This document shows, piece after piece, positions 34,930-44,404 of a stretch of DNA of 64,000 nt. The stretch covers positions 1-64,000 of the forward strand of contig JAMOTM010000077.1 of assembly GCA_027002265.1 (NCBI GenBank), given 5' to 3'. The position numbers were made by a program, and so were the translations under genes. Each line of letters starts with the position of its first letter. Positions within the stretch are counted from its first letter, which is position 1. The notes beneath the pieces were generated by a model. That model was not told where the DNA came from and searched no databases. It saw only the letters and a list, made by a program, of their open reading frames with translations. The stretch is from Aquificota bacterium (GTDB taxonomy: Bacteria > Aquificota > Aquificia > Desulfurobacteriales > DQVG01).

Positions 34930-35874
34930 ATGGCTGAAGAAAAAAAGGAAAATCAAGCTCAAAATCAAAATATACAAACTAAATCTCAAACTTCTCAAGA
35001 TATTCAAGGAGGACAAAGTAATATTTTGGGAATAATCTCAATCTTTTTATCTATTTTAGCTTTAATGATAGCTCTTGTTGGAATCTTTTTACCTCAAAAG
35101 CTTGCTAATCAAGTAAATAAGGAATTCCAAAAAGTTTATGCTCATATTCAAGCTTTAGAAACTAAAACAGATAAATTGGAAAATAATTTAAAAGTTATTG
35201 AAAAAACTATTGCGCTTTTCCCTCAAAAATTTGTAACCGTAGAACAATTTGAAGCTTTAAAATCTCAGGTACAAGAAAATTCTAGAAAAATTGAAGCAAA
35301 TTCCATTGCTCTTGCAAAAATATCTGCAACTATTTCTTCTTTAAGTCAAAATATTCTTACTATAACTAAAAAATTTGATAATTTAACAGAAAAAGTAGAG
35401 TATTTATATCAAGAGTTTTCTAATTTAAAAAATACAGTTAAAGCTTTAAATGAAGGGTTTAAAGAACTAAAAAATAGTCAAATTACTGTACTAAGAAAAG
35501 TTCAAGAACTTGAAGAAAAAGTAAGAAGAAAGCAAGATGTAATTTTAAGACCTATAAAACTTATAGGCATTATTCCTTCTAGAACCGGGGATTATGTTTA
35601 TATCTTTGAAGTTGCTGGAAAAACAGTGTTTGCAAAACCAGGTATGGTTATAGATCCTAAAACAAATGAAATCTTTATAAGAGATAGTGGAAAAGCTATT
35701 ATTACAAATTATCGTGTAATTCCTTATGCACCGGAATTAAAGGTAGTAAATCCAAACTCTCAAGTTCAAAAAAATTCTCAAGAACTTCTTAAAGAAAGTT
35801 CTCAAAATTCTTTAAAAATTGAAGGAAAACAGGTAAAAATAATCGAAAAAAAACAAGCAAATCAAACTAAATAA
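34930..35874 (+). CDS. Membrane-anchored coiled-coil protein of unknown function
   Basis: 314 residues, not recognised. The N-terminal 30 residues are Gln/Asn-rich and polar, followed by a membrane helix (about 32-54, LGIISIFLSILALMIALVG). A long heptad-patterned region (about 60-205) is predicted to form a coiled coil, and a compact beta-rich domain (about 206-265) contains LRPIKLIGIIPSRTGDYVYI and IIVTNYRVIPY-like strands. The Lys/Gln/Ser-rich tail is probably disordered. With N-in topology the coiled coil would be periplasmic. A strong AAGGAGG ribosome site and a TATAAT at 34861 support expression. It is a single gene ended by a terminator. Confidence 0.6.
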   Translation: MAEEKKENQAQNQNIQTKSQTSQDIQGGQSNILGIISIFLSILALMIALVGIFLPQKLANQVNKEFQKVYAHIQALETKTDKLENNLKVIEKTIALFPQKFVTVEQFEALKSQVQENSRKIEANSIALAKISATISSLSQNILTITKKFDNLTEKVEYLYQEFSNLKNTVKALNEGFKELKNSQITVLRKVQELEEKVRRKQDVILRPIKLIGIIPSRTGDYVYIFEVAGKTVFAKPGMVIDPKTNEIFIRDSGKAIITNYRVIPYAPELKVVNPNSQVQKNSQELLKESSQNSLKIEGKQVKIIEKKQANQTK

Positions 35875-35879
35875 ATTGT

Positions 35880-35902
35880 AGAGGCCCTAATTTTGGGCCT
35901 CT
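35880..35902. terminator. Bidirectional terminator whose loop holds the pabC stop codon
   Basis: Perfect 8-bp stem AGAGGCCC/GGGCCTCT with a 7-nt loop. On the + strand it is followed by ATTTTTAA and ends the coiled-coil gene. On the minus strand the last codons of pabC form one arm and its TAG (35887-35889) spans the stem-loop border. Confidence 0.87.
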
Positions 35903-36639
35903 ATTTTTAAATTATTCACTTTAGCTTTTTTAAAACCAAGAATTGCATTTGAAATATAAATATCCTGCGCTTTTAATAGATCTTTTAGATAAAGTTTTTT
36001 TACCTTCGCTATTCCTCTTTTTATAAAGATATCTCTTATACTTCCAGGTAAAATACCAGAAGCTATGGGAGGGGTATAAAGCTTTCCATCTATTTTTAAA
36101 TATATATTTGAAGAGGAGGTTTCCGTTATTTCCCCCTTTTCATTTAGAATAATATTATCGTAATAACCCTTCTTTAAAGCTTCTTTCTTTACTAAGATAT
36201 TAAAAGAGTAGCATGTAGTTTTAAAAAAGTTTAAGGGATTTTTCGAATATTTTTTATATTTAGAGATCCCTAAGATAATTTCTTTGTTAAGAGGTTTAAA
36301 AAAATCTAGCTCTAAAATAAAATCGAGTTTTCTTGCTTTTCCAAAAAAAGCTTTATCTCCTAAGCTTATTACTAATAATTTTGCTCTAAATACTTTTATT
36401 TTCTTACTATCTAAACTACTTTTATCATTTAAAGAATATAATTTTTCAAAAAATAGATTTTTAATTATCTTTTTAAAGTTAAAAAAAGAAATAGAAGGCA
36501 TATTAAAAAATTTAAGTCCTTTTAAAAGACGTTTGTAGTGAAAGTCAATGTTTTCAGGAAAGTAAAGCTTGCCATTAAAATAATATAGTCTAAAAGTCTC
36601 AAACAATCCTTCTCCAAAATATAAAGTTCGATTTATCAT
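35887..36639 (-). CDS. pabC: Aminodeoxychorismate lyase PabC (class IV aminotransferase fold)
   Basis: PLP enzyme that releases pyruvate from aminodeoxychorismate to give p-aminobenzoate. 250 residues. It opens with LYFGEGLFETFRLYY, the lysine in FFKTTCYSFNILVKKEA is the expected PLP Schiff base, and ETSSSNIYLKIDGKLYTPP and SGILPGSIRD are class IV motifs. A branched-chain or D-amino acid aminotransferase is the alternative. The presence of pabB and the short length favour PabC. No operon partner. Confidence 0.83.
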   Translation of the reverse strand: MINRTLYFGEGLFETFRLYYFNGKLYFPENIDFHYKRLLKGLKFFNMPSISFFNFKKIIKNLFFEKLYSLNDKSSLDSKKIKVFRAKLLVISLGDKAFFGKARKLDFILELDFFKPLNKEIILGISKYKKYSKNPLNFFKTTCYSFNILVKKEALKKGYYDNIILNEKGEITETSSSNIYLKIDGKLYTPPIASGILPGSIRDIFIKRGIAKVKKLYLKDLLKAQDIYISNAILGFKKAKVNNLKIEAQN

Positions 36640-36762
36640 GTTTTTCTTTGGGTTTTAATACCTCATAGTATGCTTTAATATGCCTTTTTAATTATAATTT
36701 AAAAATCATAATTTTATTTATATAATATAAATATTGTATAAAATATTTTAGGTGAGGTTTTT

Positions 36763-37881
36763 ATGACGTTTCAGACAATTATAGATAAGTTTGTAAATAA
36801 TATTCATTATGCATTTAGTTTTTTATTTTTTCTTCTAGCAATATTTTCACGAAAATATGGAAAAAGATTTATAGAAAAACTTACTAGGATTTTTTATAAA
36901 GATAATATTTTAAGCGAATATGAAAAAAACATTTTAGATATTGTTAATGCGGGTACTAACATTTTATCTTTGTTTTTTTTAGATATTTCTATTACTTTTT
37001 TAAATCTTCCTCAAAAATTTCTTTTTGTAAAGGACAAAATCTTTTTCTTTCTTTATTTATATCTATTTTATAAGCTTAGTTTTAAGTTTATAGATCTTAT
37101 TTTTCTTAGTATAAAACAAAAAAAGGAAAAAGAGCTTGAGGACGATGATCAAAAGGCTATCTTAAGTACCTATTTAGAGCTTATAAGAAAAGGTGTAAAA
37201 ATTTTAGTTTTGATTATTTTTGCTTTTTCTATATGTAGACATTTTGGTTTAGATGTATCTACCTTAATAGCGTCTTTAGGTATAGGTTCTTTAGCTGTTG
37301 GGCTTGCGACTCAAGATACTATAAAAAACTTTATATCTGGTCTTATAATAGTTTCAGATAAACCTTTTAGACTTGGAGATTACATTAGAATTTTAGGAGA
37401 TAACATAGAAGGCCATGTAGTAGATATCGGAATAAGAAGTACAAAAATACTAACTTTAGACAATAATATTATAATTGTTCCAAATTCTACCTTAACCGAA
37501 AAGTCTATTGAGAATTTACATTATCCAAATCCCTTAATAAAAGGAAGAGTTCAAGTAGGAGTAGCTTACTCTTCAGATATTAAACTTGTTAAAAAGGTTA
37601 TTTTTGAGGCTATATCTGAAACAGAAAATATTTTGGATATTCCAAAACCAAGCATAAACTTAATAAATTTTGGAGACTTAAGTTTAGATTTTTTAGTTTT
37701 ATTTTATGTAAAAAGAAGGGATTTACTTTGGGACACTCAAAATTTACTTAGAGAAAAAATTTTAGAAAAATTTAGAAAATATAATATTGAAATTCCGTTT
37801 CCTCAACAAGATATTTGGTTTAGAAATGAACTTAAAATTTCTAAGGAAGATAAAACTAAAAATGAGGTAAAAAATGCTTAA
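36763..37881 (+). CDS. MscS-family mechanosensitive channel
   Basis: Small-conductance stretch-activated channel, 372 residues. About four N-terminal membrane helices lead to the pore helix region IASLGIGSLAVGLATQDTIKNFISG, then the beta domain with RLGDYIRILGDNIEGHVVDIGIRSTKILT and DNNIIIVPNSTLTEK, and an alpha/beta C-terminal domain. The pore helix has the Gly/Ala packing typical of MscS. It should protect against osmotic downshock. The last 8 bp overlap trpF. Confidence 0.9.
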   Translation: MTFQTIIDKFVNNIHYAFSFLFFLLAIFSRKYGKRFIEKLTRIFYKDNILSEYEKNILDIVNAGTNILSLFFLDISITFLNLPQKFLFVKDKIFFFLYLYLFYKLSFKFIDLIFLSIKQKKEKELEDDDQKAILSTYLELIRKGVKILVLIIFAFSICRHFGLDVSTLIASLGIGSLAVGLATQDTIKNFISGLIIVSDKPFRLGDYIRILGDNIEGHVVDIGIRSTKILTLDNNIIIVPNSTLTEKSIENLHYPNPLIKGRVQVGVAYSSDIKLVKKVIFEAISETENILDIPKPSINLINFGDLSLDFLVLFYVKRRDLLWDTQNLLREKILEKFRKYNIEIPFPQQDIWFRNELKISKEDKTKNEVKNA

Positions 37882-38521
37882 AGTAAAAATATGTGGTATA
37901 ACGTCTTTAGAGCAAGCTGTAAGTATAGAAAAATTTGGTGCAGATGCCCTTGGTTTTATATTTTTTAAAAAATCCAAAAGATATATTTCTCCAAAAGAAG
38001 TAAGAAAAATATCTAAAGCTTTAGGTCCTTTTATAAAGAAAGTAGGAGTATTTGTAAATGAAGATAAGTGGACTCTTTTAGAAATGCTTTCTTATTGTAA
38101 CTTAGACTATGCTCAGCTTCATGGGGATGAAGATATAGAATATTGTAAATATATTGGGGAAGATAAAGTAATAAAAGCTTTTAGAGTTCCAAAGGATTTA
38201 AAGAAAGATGAATTTAATATGTATTTGGAAAAAATAAAAAAATATGAAAATTATGTTAAAGCTATTTTAATAGATACGTTAAAAAAGAATTCTTATGGAG
38301 GGACAGGAGAAGAAACTAATTGGGATTTTGTTAAATATCTTGTAGAAAATATAAATGTTCCAGTTATTTTATCTGGTGGCATAGGTTTAGATAATATTGA
38401 AAAAGTTAAAAATATTTCAAATCTTTATGGAGTAGATGCAAATTCTAAACTTGAAATCTCTCCCGGAGTTAAGGATCTAGAAAAAGTAAAAATTTTTATA
38501 AAACAAGCTAAAGGTTTGTAA
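37874..38521 (+). CDS. trpF: Phosphoribosylanthranilate isomerase TrpF
   Basis: Tryptophan synthesis, Amadori rearrangement of phosphoribosylanthranilate. 215 residues in a TIM barrel. The general base is the cysteine of VKICGITS and the general acid is the aspartate of LIDTL. GGTGEETNWD and LSGGIGLDNI supply the phosphate site. No other trp gene is near. Its start lies within the mscS-like gene, with ATGAGG as ribosome site, so the two are probably translated from one transcript. Confidence 0.93.
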   Translation: MLKVKICGITSLEQAVSIEKFGADALGFIFFKKSKRYISPKEVRKISKALGPFIKKVGVFVNEDKWTLLEMLSYCNLDYAQLHGDEDIEYCKYIGEDKVIKAFRVPKDLKKDEFNMYLEKIKKYENYVKAILIDTLKKNSYGGTGEETNWDFVKYLVENINVPVILSGGIGLDNIEKVKNISNLYGVDANSKLEISPGVKDLEKVKIFIKQAKGL

Positions 38522-38580
38522 ATTTTTAAAAATGTATAATTTGCTTTTAAGTTTTTAAAATTTTTGAAGGAGGCTTTTAA

Positions 38581-40515
38581 ATGCTTGAGCTTTTAAAGGG
38601 CTTTAAAAGAAGCCATTATTGTGGGGAAGTGAAAGAAGAAGATATTGGAAAGGAAGTATATCTTTGCGGTTGGTGCCATAAAGTTAGAGATCACGGTGGT
38701 TTAATTTTTATAGATTTAAGAGATAGAACAGGAAAAATTCAAGTAGTAATTGCAGAAAATTTAGATGAATATTTTAAGACTGCAGATAAAGAAAAGCTTG
38801 AAGAAGGTTTAGAAGAGAATTTAAGAAAAGCTTTTGAGATTGCAAAAAAACTCCATAGTGAAGATGTTATAGCTGTAAGAGGAGTTGTAAGAAAAAGACC
38901 GGAAGGAACGGAAAATCCAAATTTAAAGACAGGGAATATAGAAGTTTATGTAAAAGAATTAAAACTTTTAAATAAATCTGAACCTATTCCTTTCCCAATA
39001 GAAGATGATATTAATATAGGAGAAGAAACAAGACTTTCTTATAGATTTTTAGATTTAAGACGTCCAAAAATGCAAAGAAATTTAAAAGTTCGCTCAGACT
39101 TAAGTAAACTTGTCAGAGATATTCTTTTTGAAGAAGGATTTATAGAAATAGAAACTCCTTATCTAACAAAATCCACTCCAGAGGGAGCTAGGGATTTTCT
39201 AGTTCCAGCACGTCTTCATCCAGGAAAATTTTATGCTTTGCCTCAATCTCCTCAACTTTTCAAGCAAATTTTAATGATTTCGGGATTTGATAAGTATTTC
39301 CAAATAGCAAGATGTTTTAGAGATGAAGATTTAAGAGCTGATAGGCAACCAGAATTTACTCAAATAGATTTAGAAATGTCTTTTGTAGATGAAGAAGATG
39401 TTCAAAAAGTAGCTGAAAGAATTTTAAAAGAAGCCTTTGAAAAATTCAAAGGAAAAAAAATAGAAAAAATAGATAAAATTTCTTACCTAGATGCAATGAA
39501 TAAATATGGTTCAGATAAACCAGATAGAAGACTCTTTATAAAGGGTGAAGAAGAGGAATTTAGAAAAGAAATGCAACTAGTTGATTTAACAGATGTATTT
39601 AAAGATACAAACTTAAAAGTATTTAAAAAAATCATAGAAAATGGTGGAGTTGTAAAAGCTTTAGTATTTCCAAAAGGTGCAAATTATATGTCTAGAAAAG
39701 ATATAGATGACTTAACAAAGTATGCTCAAAGTATAGGTGCTAAAGGACTTGCTTGGATAAAGGTTTTAGAGGATTTATCTTTTCAATCTCCTATTGCTAA
39801 ATTTTTAAAAGAAGAAGAAATAAATGAAATAAAAAATAGACTTAAACTTCAAAAAGATGATTTAGTATTTTTCATGGTAGATACCTGGGATAATGCCTGT
39901 GAAATCTTGGGAAAAGTAAGGCTTTATTTGGGAGAAAAATATAATTTAATAGATAAAGATAAAATTGATGCTCTTTGGGTAGTAGATTTTCCAATGTTTT
40001 TCTATAATGAAGAAGAAAAAAGATTTGAATCCATGCATCATCCTTTTACTTCCCCTAAAGAAAAAGATATGGAGAAGGTTTTCAAACTTGCATCTTTAAT
40101 TAGGGAAAGTGAAGAAATTCCAAAAGAAGCTTTTGAACTAGCAAGCCAAATAAAAGCAAGAGCCTATGATCTTGTAGTAAATGGAGTAGAAGTAGCAGGT
40201 GGTTCTATTCGTATTCATAGAGAAGATATTCAAGAAGCAATTTTTGACATTATTGGACTTTCAAAGGAAGATGCTGAAGAAAGATTTGGATTTTTCTTAA
40301 AAGCTTTAAAATATGGAGCTCCACCTCATGGAGGACTAGCATTTGGATTTGATAGACTTCTTACTTTAATTTTAGATGAAGACAGTATCCGGGAAGTTAT
40401 AGCTTTCCCAAAAACTCAAAAAGCTCAATGTTTACTTACAAATGCTCCAGATAGAGTGGATGAAAATCAATTAAAGGAAGTTCATATAAAGGTAGATTTA
40501 CCTGAAGAAGATTAA
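38581..40515 (+). CDS. aspS: Aspartyl-tRNA synthetase AspS, predicted non-discriminating
   Basis: Class II synthetase, bacterial type with GAD domain, 644 residues. The OB-fold anticodon domain starts CGWCHKVRDHGGLIFIDLRD. H38 replaces the leucine of discriminating enzymes such as E. coli L30, which is the residue associated with charging both tRNA-Asp and tRNA-Asn. Motif 2 is FQIARCFRDEDLRADRQPEF and motif 3 is GLAFGFDRLLTL. A 30-40 residue helical insertion (about 65-100) in the OB domain accounts for the extra length. If non-discriminating, it requires a GatCAB amidotransferase, which is not in the window. Upstream gap to trpF 59 bp; thrB follows after 48 bp. Confidence 0.95.
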   Translation: MLELLKGFKRSHYCGEVKEEDIGKEVYLCGWCHKVRDHGGLIFIDLRDRTGKIQVVIAENLDEYFKTADKEKLEEGLEENLRKAFEIAKKLHSEDVIAVRGVVRKRPEGTENPNLKTGNIEVYVKELKLLNKSEPIPFPIEDDINIGEETRLSYRFLDLRRPKMQRNLKVRSDLSKLVRDILFEEGFIEIETPYLTKSTPEGARDFLVPARLHPGKFYALPQSPQLFKQILMISGFDKYFQIARCFRDEDLRADRQPEFTQIDLEMSFVDEEDVQKVAERILKEAFEKFKGKKIEKIDKISYLDAMNKYGSDKPDRRLFIKGEEEEFRKEMQLVDLTDVFKDTNLKVFKKIIENGGVVKALVFPKGANYMSRKDIDDLTKYAQSIGAKGLAWIKVLEDLSFQSPIAKFLKEEEINEIKNRLKLQKDDLVFFMVDTWDNACEILGKVRLYLGEKYNLIDKDKIDALWVVDFPMFFYNEEEKRFESMHHPFTSPKEKDMEKVFKLASLIRESEEIPKEAFELASQIKARAYDLVVNGVEVAGGSIRIHREDIQEAIFDIIGLSKEDAEERFGFFLKALKYGAPPHGGLAFGFDRLLTLILDEDSIREVIAFPKTQKAQCLLTNAPDRVDENQLKEVHIKVDLPEED

Positions 40516-40563
40516 TTTTATGTTATTTTAACTTTTGGATATTTATTATAGGAGAGAGAAAAA

Positions 40564-41472
40564 ATGAAAGTATTAGTTCCAGCCTCAACTTCTAATTTAG
40601 GTCCTGCTTTTGATGCAGTGGGTTTAGCTTTAAATTTATACAATGAGTTTATTGTAGAACCTTCGAAGGACTATGAAATAGAAGTAAAAAAGGAAGGTGA
40701 AGTAGTATTTCTAACAGAGGAAGATATAAAAAAGCTTGAAACTTTAGATAATTTATTTTTAAAAGCTTATAGAACTACATGTGCTTATTTAGGAAAAGAA
40801 GTTCCTATAAAACTTACTGAAATTATAAGAATTCCTATTGGTAGAGGGCTTGGATCTTCTGCAACTGCAATTGTCGGTGGAATTTTAGCAGCTCAAAAAA
40901 TTTTAAATAAAGAGCTGTCTTTAGATGAATTTTTAGATATTTCCTTTAAATTTGAAAGTCATCCAGATAATGTTTTACCTGCTTATCTTGGAGGTCTAAT
41001 AGTAGCTGCAACGGATAATGAGGTTTCATATATAAAACTTGATTTTCCTCAAGAACTTAAAATTGTTATTGTAGTTCCTGAAATTTATTTGGCAACTGAA
41101 GATAGTAGAAAAGTTCTTCCAAAGCAAGTTCCTTTAAAAGATGCTATTTTTAATATTCAACATACAGCTCTTTTAATTGCAGCTTTAAGAGAAAAAAAAT
41201 ATGAACTTTTAAGAGAGGCTGTAAAAGATAAAATTCATCAACCTTATCGATCTAAACTTATTCCATCTTTTTGGGATGTTATAAAAGTAGCTTATGATAA
41301 AGGAGCTTTGGCATCCTTTTTATCTGGAGCTGGATCTTGCATGGCTGCATTTTGCTTAGAAAATGAAGATGAAATAGGTAAAGCTATGTGTGAAGTTTTT
41401 GAAAGTGATGGAATCCAAGCAAAGTATCTTGTTTTAAAGGCGGATTTAGAGGGAGCTAAAGTCATCAAATAG
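40564..41472 (+). CDS. thrB: Homoserine kinase ThrB (GHMP family)
   Basis: Phosphorylates homoserine, the step before threonine synthase. 302 residues. The GHMP ATP loop is IPIGRGLGSSATAIVGG. VPASTSNLGPAFDAVGLAL is the N-terminal family motif and FLSGAGSCMAAF the C-terminal one. It is transcribed after aspS with a GGAGAGAG ribosome site. thrC is 22 kb upstream. Confidence 0.94.
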   Translation: MKVLVPASTSNLGPAFDAVGLALNLYNEFIVEPSKDYEIEVKKEGEVVFLTEEDIKKLETLDNLFLKAYRTTCAYLGKEVPIKLTEIIRIPIGRGLGSSATAIVGGILAAQKILNKELSLDEFLDISFKFESHPDNVLPAYLGGLIVAATDNEVSYIKLDFPQELKIVIVVPEIYLATEDSRKVLPKQVPLKDAIFNIQHTALLIAALREKKYELLREAVKDKIHQPYRSKLIPSFWDVIKVAYDKGALASFLSGAGSCMAAFCLENEDEIGKAMCEVFESDGIQAKYLVLKADLEGAKVIK

Positions 41473-41534
41473 ATTTTTTTTATTATTTTTTGTAAAATTT
41501 TTGTAAAAATTTCAAAACTATTTGGAGGAATTGA

Positions 41535-42497
41535 ATGGAAAATTTAAAGTTTCCTACCATAAGAGAGCTTGCTAAATTAAAAGAAGATTTAGCTCCCGGT
41601 CATAGACTTTGTGCTGGATGTGGAGCATCTATAATTTTTAGACAATTAACTTTAGTAGCAAAATATTATGGTTACAAGCTTGTATTTGTGAATGCCACTG
41701 GATGTTTAGAAGTTTGTACAAGTATATATCCTTATACTTCCTGGGAAACTTCCTGGATGCATAATGCTTTTGAAAATGCAGCAGCCACAGCTTCTGGAGT
41801 GGAAGCGGCTTTAAAGGTTTTAAAGAAAAAAGGAATTATTAAAGAAGATGAAAAAATTAAAGTTGTGGCTATGGGTGGAGATGGTGGAACTTATGACATA
41901 GGGCTTCAATCTTTATCTGGAGCATTGGAAAGAAGACATGATTTTATATATATTTGTTATGACAATGAAGCTTATATGAATACGGGAATTCAAAGATCCG
42001 GAGCTACTCCTACTTATGCAAATACAACTACTGAACCTGTAGGAAAAGTTAAACCTGGAAAAGATGAACCTAGGAAAAATTTAACAGAAATTGTTGCAGC
42101 TCACGATATTCCTTATGTAGCTCAAACTACTCCGGCTCATTTTAATGATATTATTAGAAAATTTGCAAAAGCCTTATTTACCAAAGGACCTGCATTTTTA
42201 AATGTTTTTTCTGTATGTCCAAGAGGTTGGAGATATAAAGATGAACTTGGTTTTGAAGTTTCACGTTTAGCTGTAGATACTTGTTATTGGCCTTTATATG
42301 AAGTAATAAATGGAAAATATGTAATTAACTATAAGCCAAGAAATAAAAAACCCATAGAAGAATTTTTAAAACTTCAAGGAAGATTTAAACATTTATTTAC
42401 TCCTCAAAATAAACATTTAATAGATAAACTTCAAGAAATGGTAGATAGAAATTGGGAAAGACTTTTAGCTAAAGAAGAAGCTACAAAAAATTTATAA
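41535..42497 (+). CDS. porB: 2-oxoacid:ferredoxin oxidoreductase beta subunit (PorB-like)
   Basis: Thiamine-diphosphate subunit that decarboxylates pyruvate (or another oxoacid) and passes electrons to ferredoxin. 320 residues. LCAGCGAS holds cluster cysteines C26 and C29, ATGCLEVC another, and MGGDGGTYDIGLQSLSGA...YDNEAYMNTGIQRSG is the TPP/Mg motif (GDG...N), close to pyruvate-type PorB. The alpha, gamma and delta subunit genes are not adjacent: thrB lies upstream and a terminator directly follows. They must be encoded elsewhere. Substrate specificity for pyruvate is inferred. Confidence 0.87.
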   Translation: MENLKFPTIRELAKLKEDLAPGHRLCAGCGASIIFRQLTLVAKYYGYKLVFVNATGCLEVCTSIYPYTSWETSWMHNAFENAAATASGVEAALKVLKKKGIIKEDEKIKVVAMGGDGGTYDIGLQSLSGALERRHDFIYICYDNEAYMNTGIQRSGATPTYANTTTEPVGKVKPGKDEPRKNLTEIVAAHDIPYVAQTTPAHFNDIIRKFAKALFTKGPAFLNVFSVCPRGWRYKDELGFEVSRLAVDTCYWPLYEVINGKYVINYKPRNKKPIEEFLKLQGRFKHLFTPQNKHLIDKLQEMVDRNWERLLAKEEATKNL

Positions 42498-42500
42498 TTT

Positions 42501-42523
42501 AAAGGGGCTTTCTAAGCCCCTTT
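42501..42523 (+). terminator. Intrinsic terminator after porB
   Basis: 10-bp stem AAAGGGGCTT/AAGCCCCTTT with loop TCT, directly after the porB stop codon. Confidence 0.88.
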
Positions 42524-42659
42524 TATATACTTTTGGTTTTTAATTTAAAAATTTTCAAATCTAAATAAGATGGCTTTCTTTACTTTTCTATTTAAAAAAT
42601 CCTTTCTAGAACTTTGTTAAAATTTAGTCTCAAATTATTATTTTAAAAAGGAGGAAATC

Positions 42660-44403
<1,744 letters not shown>

Positions 44404-44404
44404 A

